A stretch of 64,000 bases of DNA from Paenibacillus andongensis (GCF_025369935.1 NZ_CP104467.1:4719001-4783000); one strand, 5' to 3'; counted from the first letter of the stretch, positions 17,827-26,888 are shown. The notes: generated by a model not told the origin, from the letters alone. Translations and numbers: made by a program.

Positions 17827-18627
17827 ATGAAAACTGAGGTCTTAACCTGCGGCTATTCTTTTCATATGGAACCGTTTAATGTGAGTACCAAATCTGGTCT
17901 AAATTCTTATCTTTTCCGTTTACAAACTGAAGGAAATTCCGAGGTTCTAATTGATGGCCGTATGCAACGGATCGAAGCTGGTCATCTACTCCTTTATAAA
18001 CCGGGAGACCCTTATGAACTGCGTATCGAGCACGAGTTGGATCAACCTAGCAATAAAATCGCCAGTGGCGACTATTATGTATTCTGTAAAGGCCCTTGGA
18101 TCGATGCATGGTGGAAACGCAGCCTCAAACAAACTTGTACGCGCATCGACTTAGATGCTCGGTTAATCTCTCTATGGCGACAGCTTATTCTCGAAAAACG
18201 AAGAATGGAAGAAGAAAATCAAGAGCTTAGCGGCTATTTGCTGCAAGCACTTTGCCTATATGTAGAGCGTGCCGCAACAGAAACCGTCTCCTTACAAGGA
18301 CGCCCATTTACCGGAACACGTATGAAGAGGTTCATTGAAGCACAAGCTACTGCTACTTTTAAAGTTGATGATGTTGCCAATCATGTTGGGCTAAGCGTTT
18401 CCCGCGCGGTTCATTTGTTCAAAGAATGCTTCGGCAAGACCATGATTCAATACGCCCTTGAAGTACGCTTATCCAGCGCTGTGGAACGCATGCATGATAG
18501 TTCAATGTCTCTGGAGCAAATTGCTCTAAGCTGCGGTTTCGGTAGCTATCCCTACTTTCACCGAGCATTTAAACATAGATTTGGGACATCCCCAAAGCTT
18601 TTTCGCCAAAATGCTCAGCAAAATTAA
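17827..18627 (+). CDS. AraC-family transcriptional regulator
   Basis: About 266-aa regulator. The N-terminal cupin-like domain (residues about 15-100, with LLLYKPGDPYELR) is followed by a C-terminal double helix-turn-helix ending in CGFGSYPYFHRAFKHRFG and TSPKLFRQ. The frame opens at 17770, but AAAGGTG lies just before the ATG at 17827. It is divergent from the isomerase and oxidoreductase pair and so is its likely regulator. Confidence 0.9.
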   Translation: MKTEVLTCGYSFHMEPFNVSTKSGLNSYLFRLQTEGNSEVLIDGRMQRIEAGHLLLYKPGDPYELRIEHELDQPSNKIASGDYYVFCKGPWIDAWWKRSLKQTCTRIDLDARLISLWRQLILEKRRMEEENQELSGYLLQALCLYVERAATETVSLQGRPFTGTRMKRFIEAQATATFKVDDVANHVGLSVSRAVHLFKECFGKTMIQYALEVRLSSAVERMHDSSMSLEQIALSCGFGSYPYFHRAFKHRFGTSPKLFRQNAQQN

Positions 18628-18825
18628 AATCATCGAATTCACAAATATTTCAAGAAATGCGATCTAAGTATGAAACAATTCTTCTCTCTCATACGTATAT
18701 TCTTATGAGAAGTAGAAATACATAGAAATATTTGGTTTTGTTTCAAAATTGTAAAACTATTTTAAGGTTAATTTAATAATATTCATATATGCTAATCTTA
18801 TATCCAATTCCTAGGATGGTGAAAA

Positions 18826-19056
18826 ATGATGAAAATGTTTATTACAATTCACAACAAACCCGTGCCAGTCTACTCAGATGAGAAAAATAAAAAGAAATTC
18901 AATTTATTGAAATCCGCACTTGAAGCGAAAGTGACTAAAGGAAGAGCGACGATTAAGAAATGTTTGGACTCTATCATTAGTATTGAGATCGTAGGTTGTG
19001 AAGCGATTCTCCATTCCTTTAATGAGCGCGACTCCCTTGCCTTATCCTTATACTAA
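18826..19056 (+). CDS. small basic protein of unknown function
   Basis: 76-aa protein, basic in the middle (SDEKNKKKFNLLKSALEAKV), with a hydrophobic C-terminal half. There is no signal peptide, and no family is recognised. AGGATGGTG precedes a double ATG. It has its own strong terminator immediately after the stop and about 200 bp of AT-rich DNA upstream, so it is an autonomous transcription unit, which supports a real gene. Confidence 0.65.
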   Translation: MMKMFITIHNKPVPVYSDEKNKKKFNLLKSALEAKVTKGRATIKKCLDSIISIEIVGCEAILHSFNERDSLALSLY

Positions 19057-19090
19057 AAAAACGAGAAGTCCCCAGGACTTCTCGTTTTTT
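19055..19090. terminator. bidirectional terminator
   Basis: A perfect 16-bp hairpin with a CCA-type loop (AAAAACGAGAAGTCC / GGACTTCTCGTTTTT) lies between the small gene and the convergent dinB-like gene and overlaps both ends. Confidence 0.92.
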
Positions 19091-19604
19091 AGTGATTGTA
19101 TTTTTGTTGGATGATGCCAAGATGATGCTGAGCATGACCGGCTATTACATAGGCAAGTGCGCGTGCAGAGATTTCATTGTTATTAGCGATCCCTTTACGT
19201 AACCAGGCTGCTTCTGAAATTGTTTTCACCAGTGAAAATGTGGCTTGACGTACCGCTTTAAAATCGTTTAACAAATCCTCTATCGACAATTCGTCGAAAG
19301 ATGCATTTGTGATGTATAAATCCTGATCAAATCCTGGTAAATTCGTTGTATCTCCACGAGCAATACGCAGCATCCGATAACTCATAATCCGCTCCGTATC
19401 CGTCATATGCCCCAAAACTTCCTTCAAGCTCCACTTTCCCGGTTCATATCGATAAAGCCCTTGCTCGTCATTAATCGGTGAAAACAAAGCGATGACAGCG
19501 TCTAATTGGCTGTGCAAAAAAGACAGATAGTCGCCTTCAGGAACTTGACTAATATAGCCAGTAAAAAATGGTGAGTATTCTTCACTACCAGGTCGCTGCA
19601 GCAT
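19089..19604 (-). CDS. DinB-family protein
   Basis: 171-aa four-helix-bundle protein of the DinB/YfiT type, a metal-dependent superfamily including thiol transferases. Metal-ligand His positions are visible in LGHMTDTER (about residue 64) and in GHAQHHLGII near the C-terminus (HxxxH type). The individual function is unknown. It stands alone, sharing a terminator with the preceding small gene. Confidence 0.88.
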   Translation of the reverse strand: MLQRPGSEEYSPFFTGYISQVPEGDYLSFLHSQLDAVIALFSPINDEQGLYRYEPGKWSLKEVLGHMTDTERIMSYRMLRIARGDTTNLPGFDQDLYITNASFDELSIEDLLNDFKAVRQATFSLVKTISEAAWLRKGIANNNEISARALAYVIAGHAQHHLGIIQQKYNH

Positions 19605-19743
19605 ATCGAATGATTCTCCCTTCGTGATAAAAAAATTGAAAGTATGTATATTCTAATCATATCGTAAACCCCAACAAATATGAAGCCAGCTTAACTCTCA
19701 AAATTATAAAGCTCGTTTGGAGTTAACGCTCTACTTTTCATAG

Positions 19744-19845
19744 ATTCTGTGGTATTTACAAATACCAGACTTAAACCACTTATTGTTTTCAGTGGTGTTT
19801 CACGCTCTTCAACTTTTTCAACTATGCTATTCTGTGATATCTACA
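19744..19845. repeat. two short repeats related to the 0.1-0.4 kb repeats
   Basis: ATTCTGTGGTATTTACA (19744-19760) and ATTCTGTGATATCTACA (19829-19845) are 85 bp apart. The second is the exact reverse complement of 297-313. The first differs from the reverse complement of 132-148 by one base. Flanks differ from the 81-nt units but resemble each other (ACGCTCT and CTTTTTCA-like stretches). Function unknown. Confidence 0.7.
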
Positions 19846-19950
19846 AATCTGATTAAAAAGCCTTGTGTCCAGCGGAGAGTTTGGTCAGGGCGTTCACAGG
19901 GCACTTCTAGGAAATAAAAATGGCCAGCTCTGGATTACTTCACTTCTAAC

Positions 19951-20020
19951 TGAGTCAAGGGGATAGTGGTCAGAAGCACCACAGAGTTTCAGCTATCTGA
20001 GCTAAAGGGATAGTGCTCAT
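19951..20020. repeat. degenerate tandem repeat
   Basis: Two imperfect copies about 42 bp apart (CTGAGTCAAGGGGATAGTG and CTGAGCTAAAGGGATAGTG). The stretch 19605-20113 holds only these repeats, those at 19744-19845, the dinB upstream region and the terminator at 20075; no gene is visible. Confidence 0.5.
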
Positions 20021-20074
20021 AGTTACCTCTACTCAAACCAAATTTGTATCTTTCCAAATTCCATGAAACAAAAG

Positions 20075-20107
20075 AACACTGACCTCAGTGAAGAAGTCAG
20101 TGTTTTT
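20075..20107. terminator. terminator after the alpha-galactosidase gene
   Basis: AACACTGAC (20075-20083) pairs with GTCAGTGTT (20096-20104), with T-rich sequence on both sides depending on direction. It lies just after the alpha-galactosidase stop. Confidence 0.7.
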
Positions 20108-20113
20108 GACTGT

Positions 20114-22309
20114 CTATAATGGCTTATGCTCGAGCAGCCAGATTTTACTTTGGAAGTCTCCATGGAGACCAGAGACTGGCAGTCCGGCGTAAAGAAGATG
20201 ATCGCCGGGGTACTCACCTTGCAAGCCTGCGATTTGGTAATCGAAGGATGGGTTGAGACCTTTGAGCCGCAGCGTTTTGAGAGGCGCATTCGGCTCGGCG
20301 AGTACTCGGAAATAAGCGACCATAGCTTGGGTCTTATCTTCAGAAACGATCATCCAAGCGGTTTCATTACCTTCGAATGGACTGAGTAAGCGGTACATGT
20401 CGCCGAATTGGATAAGCGGCCGAATATGCTTATAATCAGCAATTTGCTTTTTGACGATTTCTTTTTCCTCGTCAGTAAACCGCGTTAGGTCAAGTTCATA
20501 ACCAAAATTGCCAGACATCGCAACATCGCCGCGCATTTCCAGAGATGTCTCACGGTGAACTTGGTGATTAGGTACGGCGGATACGTGCGCTCCCATGGAA
20601 CTAACAGGATAAACGATGCTCGTCCCATACTGAATTTTCAAACGGGAGATGGCATCTGTGTTATCGCTTGTCCACGTTTGCGGCATATAATACAACATGC
20701 CAGGGTCAAACCGCCCACCGCCACCAGAGCAGCTCTCGAACAAAATATGCGGGAACTCGGTCGTCAATGTTTCTAGAACGCTGTAGAGCCCAAGTATATA
20801 GCGATGGGCGGTTTCTCTTTGTCTTTCCGGAGGCAATGCGGCGGAACCAATTTCGGTCATATTACGGTTCATGTCCCATTTGACGTAAGTGATCGGCGCG
20901 CTGCTTAGGATATCACGGATCATTTTCGCGATCGCCTCACATACATCTGCACGTGAAAAATCCAATATTAATTGCTGACGGCCTTCCGTACGTCTACGAT
21001 TCGGTACATGTAAGCACCAGTCTGGGTGTTTTCGATATAAGTCACTGTCTGGGGATACCATTTCGGGTTCAAACCACAGCCCAAACTCAAGTCCCATCCC
21101 ATTGACTCTGGAAACGAGATCCTCCAGTCCCCCCGGTAACTTGGCTTTATCCACGACCCAGTCTCCCAAGGAGCTGTTATCGCTGTCTCTTTTGCCGAAC
21201 CAACCATCGTCAAGAACAAATAGCTCGATGCCAAGCTCCTTGCCGGCGCTGGCGATGCTTTCTATTTTATCCGCATTAAATTGAAAATAGGTTGCTTCCC
21301 AGTTATTCACGAGAACAGGTCTTGTCCGATCACGGAATTCACCGCGGCAAAGCCGAGTACGATAAAGCTTGTGATACGTTCTTGACATGTCCCCTAGACC
21401 AGCATTTGAATAAACCATTACGGCTTCAGGCGTTTGAAAATGTTGTCCTGGCTCAAGCAACCAGCCAAAATCAAATGGATTAATCCCCATGGATACACGT
21501 GCTGAACCATACGGCTCAACCTCTGCATGGGCAGCGAAATTGCCACTATAAACAAGGCTGAAACCATACACATCGCCATGATCTTCATTTGCGTCCTTGG
21601 AAAGTAGTGCAACGAAAGGATTGTGCTGATGACTACTCGATCCGCGGCGACTTTCTACGGTCAATTTCCCTGGTGCTAAGGGTCTTCTCTCGATATGTCG
21701 TTCTCTAACCCAACTACCTGAAAGTTGAAGAAGATCAAACTCGCTATGCTGATAATCAAGGCTCATACTAAGCGCTCGAAGCAGCTTTAGATCACCAGAT
21801 CCTTCATTTACGAACCGCACCGATCTTGACATCGCTGCATGCTGCTCAAAAATTGTATAAGTAAGAATGACACGAAGGCCAATGACAGAATCAACGAGCT
21901 CAAGCTCCAATGTTTCCGCTTCATTATCCTGCTCTACATATGTCGCAGGGAGCCCTTCGAGCACAGGTTTCCCTTGGTAGATTCGATGTTTGTCATAGAC
22001 GAGTTCAGAAATTGTAGATCCATCCGGAAGAGCAACTTGATAAGCTGGCTCCCGATAATCACTCGTACCGTATGCCGGGTACTCTTGAGGCAGTGTATCA
22101 AAAGAAATGCTGCGATCTTCAGGAACAGGATTGGGTGAAAACGAACATCTCTCCTGAAATTGTAGGATCGAAGCCAATTGACCTGATCGGATAGGGCGTC
22201 CCCAGTAAACATGGGCTGGGTAAGCGGATTTGATTAGTTGAATAACATAGCTCATGTGTTTGTTTTGTAAATGGAATAGTTCTTGTGTTGGTTCAAATGT
22301 AATTCGCAT
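20114..22309 (-). CDS. alpha-galactosidase, GH36
   Basis: 731-aa cytoplasmic alpha-galactosidase for raffinose-type sugars or galactomannan oligosaccharides. A beta-sandwich N-domain (to about residue 320) precedes the TIM barrel. The nucleophile Asp is in VKWDMNR and the acid/base Asp in ESCSGGGGRFDPG; FVLDDGWFGKRD is the usual substrate-binding segment. A longer frame begins at 22336, but GGAGGGATATT directly precedes the ATG at 22309. No regulator is adjacent. An inverted repeat, CTACAT/ATGTAG, lies upstream at about 22371-22390 and could be an operator. Confidence 0.93.
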   Translation of the reverse strand: MRITFEPTQELFHLQNKHMSYVIQLIKSAYPAHVYWGRPIRSGQLASILQFQERCSFSPNPVPEDRSISFDTLPQEYPAYGTSDYREPAYQVALPDGSTISELVYDKHRIYQGKPVLEGLPATYVEQDNEAETLELELVDSVIGLRVILTYTIFEQHAAMSRSVRFVNEGSGDLKLLRALSMSLDYQHSEFDLLQLSGSWVRERHIERRPLAPGKLTVESRRGSSSHQHNPFVALLSKDANEDHGDVYGFSLVYSGNFAAHAEVEPYGSARVSMGINPFDFGWLLEPGQHFQTPEAVMVYSNAGLGDMSRTYHKLYRTRLCRGEFRDRTRPVLVNNWEATYFQFNADKIESIASAGKELGIELFVLDDGWFGKRDSDNSSLGDWVVDKAKLPGGLEDLVSRVNGMGLEFGLWFEPEMVSPDSDLYRKHPDWCLHVPNRRRTEGRQQLILDFSRADVCEAIAKMIRDILSSAPITYVKWDMNRNMTEIGSAALPPERQRETAHRYILGLYSVLETLTTEFPHILFESCSGGGGRFDPGMLYYMPQTWTSDNTDAISRLKIQYGTSIVYPVSSMGAHVSAVPNHQVHRETSLEMRGDVAMSGNFGYELDLTRFTDEEKEIVKKQIADYKHIRPLIQFGDMYRLLSPFEGNETAWMIVSEDKTQAMVAYFRVLAEPNAPLKTLRLKGLNPSFDYQIAGLQGEYPGDHLLYAGLPVSGLHGDFQSKIWLLEHKPL

Positions 22310-22404
22310 AATATCCCTCCTACCTTCTATTATCATATCCCTTCGCGAACAAAACTATGGAGGATTAGCACCTACATATGGAGGAATGTAGTTTTTAATT
22401 ACAA

Positions 22405-22442
22405 TAAAAAAAGGAGCCAAGGCTCGAAATAGCCTTAACTCC
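22405..22442 (-). terminator. terminator of the fix operon
   Basis: GGAG and AAGGCT arms (22413-22424) pair with AGCCTT and CTCC (22431-22442), followed on the minus strand by seven T. It lies after fixX. Confidence 0.85.
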
Positions 22443-22459
22443 GTTTCGTATTTTTCATT

Positions 22460-22747
22460 TTAGCCAAATTTATATGTCATACCATATCCGCCTTTGGGGT
22501 AGACCCAATCAATGTTGTACGATGGACACGCAATTCGGCAGGTCCCGCACTCGATACAATTTTCAAATGCAACGGTTGTAATCTTGAGTTTCTTTTCCCA
22601 TTCATAGACGTCCGAGGGACAGAAATAATTGCAATCCTTCGTAACACAATTTAAGCAGGTCTGTGTATCCTTGATTACGAGGTGCGACTTATCATCGCAT
22701 TTATAACGAATGGTAAATAGCTTATCTGAAATGTCGCTTTGGCTCAT
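22460..22747 (-). CDS. fixX: ferredoxin-like protein FixX
   Basis: 95-aa iron-sulfur protein, last gene of fixABCX. It shows the Cys pattern CLNCVTKDCNYFCP and a complete 4Fe-4S binding set CIECGTCRIACP. It is expected to pass electrons from FixC onward or to take electrons within the complex. The ATG at 22747 overlaps the fixC stop (ATGA) and follows GGAGGG; an ATG six codons upstream lies before that ribosome site and is less likely. Confidence 0.93.
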   Translation of the reverse strand: MSQSDISDKLFTIRYKCDDKSHLVIKDTQTCLNCVTKDCNYFCPSDVYEWEKKLKITTVAFENCIECGTCRIACPSYNIDWVYPKGGYGMTYKFG

Positions 22748-24054
22748 CCGTTCATCGCCCTCCATCCCTTGTAGCCTAGCTTCATCAAATTTACTGTACC
22801 GCCTGCGGCATTTTTGATGAGCTTCATAGCCATTTTTTGCTTATTTGCTTTGGTAATCCCATCTACGAGGAACATGTTGTAAGCTGCTTCATTCAGCGCT
22901 CTGGGCAGCTTGTCGAACAATAACTCTGGGTCCTGTTCTTTGAGGAATTGATGCATACCTTTGTATTTCTGTAAGTCTTTATGGACAAATGATTCGCGAA
23001 TTTTCTGGTCGTAAGCTTTGAGTGAAGCGGCGGAAAAATCGCTTTGCGCTTTGGCCTCGACAATCGCCTCGCCGGCCAGTCGACCAGAGGTCATAGCTAA
23101 ATTCGTTCCTTCGCGGTGCACAAAGTTGATTAACTGCGCGGCATCCCCGCAGACGCACCAACCATCTCCCGACAACGGCGGGATGGAGTGGAAGCCACCC
23201 TCGGGAATCAAGTGCCCGGAGTACTCCTTCGTTTCTCCCCCTTGAATCAATTTCCGAATCATAGGGTGCTGTTTAACAGCATCGAGGACCGCATAAGGCT
23301 TCACTTTTTTGTCCCGCAAATGATTAACCATAACCCCTACGCCCAGTGAAATGGTTTCTTTATTCGTATACAGAAAACCCATGCCAGCCATACCCAGCGA
23401 GGTCTCTCCCATAAACTCAATCGTAACGCCTTCGTCACCTTCGAGTCCGAATCGGTCTTCGATTTTCTCCCTAGGAAGTGCTATGACTTCTTTCACAGCC
23501 AACGAAACTTCGTCCGGCATCCATTCTTTGTGAATACCCATCGCCTTTCCGAGCAAGGAGTTCACGCCATCGGCAATGACGACAACATCGGCGTATAAAT
23601 CACCGTCATCTCGATCAGTTCGAACACCAACGATCTTGTTACCTTCGCGTATCACATCGAGCGCAACGGTTTCGTAAATAGGAATGGCCCCAGCTGCAAC
23701 GGCTTTGTCCGCGAACCACTGATCGAACTTAACCCGCAGTCCAGTAAAGCAATTGTAAGGCTCCTTGTAAGCCTCATTGCGGTGTCCGAAGGTAACCATG
23801 GATTCTTTGCCCATCATCCAGATGCGCTGCTCCACAATGTAACGCTCCATCGGAAAGTTTTTTTCTTTCCAAAATTCGGGAATCAGCTCTTCGATTTGCT
23901 TACGGTACAGGACGCCTCCGAAAATGTTTTTGGCTCCGGGGAACTCCCCCCTCTCCAACAAAACAACGGATAATCCAGCACGTGCCATCGTCAAAGCGGC
24001 TGCTGCGCCCGCCGGACCACCGCCAACAACAATCGCGTCAAATTTCTCGTTCAT
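22744..24054 (-). CDS. fixC: FAD-dependent oxidoreductase FixC
   Basis: 436-aa flavoprotein of the ETF:quinone-oxidoreductase type. The N-terminal dinucleotide-binding motif VVGGGPAGAAAALTMARAG and the FAD segment CVCGDAAQLINFVHREGTN are clear. With FixAB and FixX it forms the FixABCX complex, which in studied bacteria bifurcates electrons from NADH to quinone and to low-potential ferredoxin or flavodoxin. It overlaps fixB and fixX by 4 nt each. There is no nif gene in the window, so the electron acceptor is open. Confidence 0.94.
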   Translation of the reverse strand: MNEKFDAIVVGGGPAGAAAALTMARAGLSVVLLERGEFPGAKNIFGGVLYRKQIEELIPEFWKEKNFPMERYIVEQRIWMMGKESMVTFGHRNEAYKEPYNCFTGLRVKFDQWFADKAVAAGAIPIYETVALDVIREGNKIVGVRTDRDDGDLYADVVVIADGVNSLLGKAMGIHKEWMPDEVSLAVKEVIALPREKIEDRFGLEGDEGVTIEFMGETSLGMAGMGFLYTNKETISLGVGVMVNHLRDKKVKPYAVLDAVKQHPMIRKLIQGGETKEYSGHLIPEGGFHSIPPLSGDGWCVCGDAAQLINFVHREGTNLAMTSGRLAGEAIVEAKAQSDFSAASLKAYDQKIRESFVHKDLQKYKGMHQFLKEQDPELLFDKLPRALNEAAYNMFLVDGITKANKQKMAMKLIKNAAGGTVNLMKLGYKGWRAMNG

Positions 24055-25193
24055 TTGGCTTCACTCCTCCCAAGAGCTGCGCTGACCCCTGTCTTCGAAT
24101 CGTCCTGTGGCATGGAGGTGTCGGCAGCAGCTAGTTGTTTGCCAAATAACGTTCGGCGCTGTTTGATCTCATTCGTAATGGCCGGAACAATTTTGAACAT
24201 ATCGCCTACAATTCCATAATGAGCGAATTGAAAGATTGGCGCTTTTTCATCTTTGTTAATCGCCACGACGACATCCGCATGGCTCATACCTACGGTATGC
24301 TGGACAGCACCGGAAATGCCGATGGCGAAGTATAGCTTCGGCCTGACCGTGGCACCGGTTTGACCAACCTGGTGCTCGTGCCCGATCCAGCCCGCATCGA
24401 CCGCGGCACGCGATGCGCCAACGACACCGCCGAGCGCATCCGCTAGCTCGGCGAGCAGCCCGAAAGCATCAGGCCCGCCAAGCCCGCGGCCCCCCGCCAC
24501 GATAATCTCGGCATCCTCGAGATTGAGCTTGCCTGTTTCGCGCAGAAAGTCGAGCACCTGCGCGGCAATCTCTTCCTCGCGCATCGTCGCGGAGATAGCG
24601 ATGATTTCGCCTTGGCGCGTCGCGTCCTTCGGCAGCGCCTGAAACACCCCGGCCCGCGCCGTCGCCATCTGCGGCCGGTACTGCTTACAGAGGATGGTGG
24701 CCATCATCTTCTCGGAAAAAGCCGGCCGGCTGGCCAGCAGCAGCCTGGACGGCGGCGGCTCCACGTCGAGCTGCGTCGTGTCGGCCGTCAGCCCCGTCGG
24801 CAGGTGAGTCGCTATCGCGCCTGCCAAGTCGCGGCCCGTCGCTGTCGCGCCGAACAGGACGATCTCGGGCTTCGCTTCCTCGATCAGCTTCAAGCAGACT
24901 CGGCTGTATGGCCGAGTCCTGTACGTGCGAAGCTCGGGTGCTTCGCATAAGTACACCTTGTCCGCGCCGTAATGCACGGCTTCATCGGCGAGGTGAGCAA
25001 CATCCTCGCCGATGACGAGCGCCATGAGCGGCGCGTCAAGCTTCGCGGCCAGCTTTTTGCCTTCGCCTAGCAGCTGCCAGGAAACCTTCTTCGCAGCTCC
25101 ATCTCGCTGCTCCACAACGATCAATACCCCCCGATAAGCCGACCAATCGGGCATCGACACTTCAGGCTGGTCTAGTGATTGTTCATTTGACAT
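24051..25193 (-). CDS. fixB: electron transfer flavoprotein alpha subunit FixB
   Basis: 380-aa ETF alpha subunit. An N-terminal alpha/beta domain (GVLIVVEQRDGAAKK) is followed by the conserved C-terminal FAD domain with GRGLGGPDAFGLL, GQTGATVRPKLYFAIGISG and ADVVVAINKDEKAPIF. The ATG at 25193 follows GGAGG by 8 nt; an in-frame ATG at 25208 lies before that site. The interior (about 24400-25080) is visibly more GC-rich than both flanks. It overlaps fixC by 4 nt. Confidence 0.94.
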   Translation of the reverse strand: MSNEQSLDQPEVSMPDWSAYRGVLIVVEQRDGAAKKVSWQLLGEGKKLAAKLDAPLMALVIGEDVAHLADEAVHYGADKVYLCEAPELRTYRTRPYSRVCLKLIEEAKPEIVLFGATATGRDLAGAIATHLPTGLTADTTQLDVEPPPSRLLLASRPAFSEKMMATILCKQYRPQMATARAGVFQALPKDATRQGEIIAISATMREEEIAAQVLDFLRETGKLNLEDAEIIVAGGRGLGGPDAFGLLAELADALGGVVGASRAAVDAGWIGHEHQVGQTGATVRPKLYFAIGISGAVQHTVGMSHADVVVAINKDEKAPIFQFAHYGIVGDMFKIVPAITNEIKQRRTLFGKQLAAADTSMPQDDSKTGVSAALGRSEAK

Positions 25194-25254
25194 CGTGACT
25201 TCCTCCATTCCCGTACCGGTGATTCTGAGTTTAGGTCGTGCACATGCTTTATTG

Positions 25255-26091
25255 TCACGAAGACCAGTCCAACAAAGTCTGCATCTCCTTCGTCATGAGC
25301 TGATCAGCTAGCTGAGCAGCCGCTGCCTCTGGCGAATCAAACGCGATCATATGCGTTTTAACCGCTCTTACCTCCGGCACCCATGTTTTGGCAACGATCG
25401 TGGGTGAGCCTTTTAGCCCGATTTTCGCTTTTTCAAGATCCGGGAAATCAGCTGTCGTCCAAACCGTCGGCTTATAACGCGCAGCCCGAATCATGCCAGG
25501 CAGCGATGCTCGTCTCACCTTATTCAGTTCCTTCAGCGCCGTGATCAGCACCGGCATGCTTGTCTCAACGACTTCAATGCCATCTTCCAATAGCCGATGA
25601 ACACGAACTTTCCGCCGCTTTTCATCCACACTGGCAACTTTGTTTACATAAGTAAGCTGTTCCAAATCCAATCGGCATGCGACGCCAGGCCCAACCTGCC
25701 CCGTGTCGCCGTCCAGCGTTTGTTTGCCGCAAAAAACGATGTCCACCGGTCCCCACGTTTCGGCAATTTTACGGATGGTTCGGGCAACAACGTACGATGT
25801 CGCCAGCGTGTCCGCACCTGCGAAGCCGCGGTCCGTCACTAATACAGCATCGTCAGCGCCAAGGGAGATGCACTCCTTTAACCCTTTCTCCGCAGGTGGC
25901 GGCCCCATTGTTACCACTGTAATCCTCGCACCTTGTTCATCTTTAATACGGAGCGCCTCTTCCAGCCCATGCATATCATAGAAGTTCACGATACTTGGGA
26001 CACCTTGGCGAATTAACGTATTATTTTTCGGGTCAATGCGAATTTCTCTAGAGTCAGGTACCTGCTTGATACAAACGACAATATGCAGCAT
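25255..26091 (-). CDS. fixA: electron transfer flavoprotein beta subunit FixA
   Basis: 278-aa ETF beta subunit, first gene of the operon. It shows VVCIKQVPDSREIRI at the N-terminus and the signature FCGKQTLDGDTGQVGPGVA, and it pairs with FixB to hold FAD and the bifurcating or AMP site. AGGAGGGTGCAGAG precedes the ATG. The 62-nt gap to fixB contains only the fixB ribosome site, so the four genes form one operon in the order A-B-C-X. Confidence 0.94.
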   Translation of the reverse strand: MLHIVVCIKQVPDSREIRIDPKNNTLIRQGVPSIVNFYDMHGLEEALRIKDEQGARITVVTMGPPPAEKGLKECISLGADDAVLVTDRGFAGADTLATSYVVARTIRKIAETWGPVDIVFCGKQTLDGDTGQVGPGVACRLDLEQLTYVNKVASVDEKRRKVRVHRLLEDGIEVVETSMPVLITALKELNKVRRASLPGMIRAARYKPTVWTTADFPDLEKAKIGLKGSPTIVAKTWVPEVRAVKTHMIAFDSPEAAAAQLADQLMTKEMQTLLDWSS

Positions 26092-26424
26092 CTCTGCACC
26101 CTCCTATTTCTTAGGAACTTGCTTGCACATTCGACAGCTAACGGATCTGGGCTTGTCAGCATTGTGAATTTCGTCACTTAAAATGACGAATCGAAATCGC
26201 TTTCAAAGCACTTGTATAAAGTTAATAATCTACAACAATATATGCGAAAAGCTTCCTAACATGACTCTTACTTTCGTCCAAGGCTCGAATGAAATCTTAC
26301 CGATCTTGATCGGAACACAAAAAAAAGGATCTGAGCCGCGAGTCGCGACTAAGATCCTTTTTTCCAATTTCAATTTCCAAAAATAACGAATTCTAGTTCC
26401 ACTAAAGTAGCGGGCCCGACATTA
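26092..26424. other. intergenic stretch upstream of fixA
   Basis: No gene is seen. The fixA-proximal part must hold the fix promoter, but no convincing -35/-10 pair could be assigned. The distal part holds the terminator at 26321-26363. Confidence 0.6.
26321..26363. terminator. terminator after the GNAT gene
   Basis: AAAAAGGATCT (ending 26332) pairs with AGATCCTTTTT (from 26352), with an inner CGCGA/TCGCG stem. T runs on both strands make it usable in either direction. Confidence 0.88.
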
Positions 26425-26865
26425 TTAATCTTCTTCCGCTTCTTCTACCTCATACGTACATAAGAAACGCTCTACACCGGGATATTTCTCCCCTAAGCTT
26501 CGAATAACGAATCCAATATTTCTATAGAACTGGACACTTTCTTCATCGGTTTCAGCCACGATTCGAATGGGACTCATATCTTCAATAATTTCAAGGATAA
26601 TCCCTCGCCCAAAGCCTACCCCTCTGCTCTCCGGTTCAACGGCAAGATGAGTGATCGTCATCTCCTGATTATTACTAAGTTCAAAGCCGATGATGCCCAC
26701 CATGATACCTTCGGATTCATACCCAAATAACCACAGATTAGCATCATTTTCATAACGCTCAAGAACAGGCTGCAGCGCCTCTGGATCGGGAAAAACACTG
26801 TAACTAAGCAGTTCTTGTATTTCGTTTTCGTTTAGTCGAGATTTCACATTCACTAACATCTTCAT
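26425..26865 (-). CDS. GNAT-family N-acetyltransferase
   Basis: 146-aa acetyl-CoA-dependent transferase. The acetyl-CoA loop is VEPESRGVGFGRGIILEI (about residues 77-94), with the usual C-terminal FYRNIGFVIRSLG segment. The acceptor is unknown. It lies 23 nt after the HAD phosphatase gene and is probably co-transcribed. The ribosome site is weak, in keeping with coupling. Confidence 0.88.
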   Translation of the reverse strand: MKMLVNVKSRLNENEIQELLSYSVFPDPEALQPVLERYENDANLWLFGYESEGIMVGIIGFELSNNQEMTITHLAVEPESRGVGFGRGIILEIIEDMSPIRIVAETDEESVQFYRNIGFVIRSLGEKYPGVERFLCTYEVEEAEED

Positions 26866-26888
26866 TCACTACTTTCATTAATCATTAT

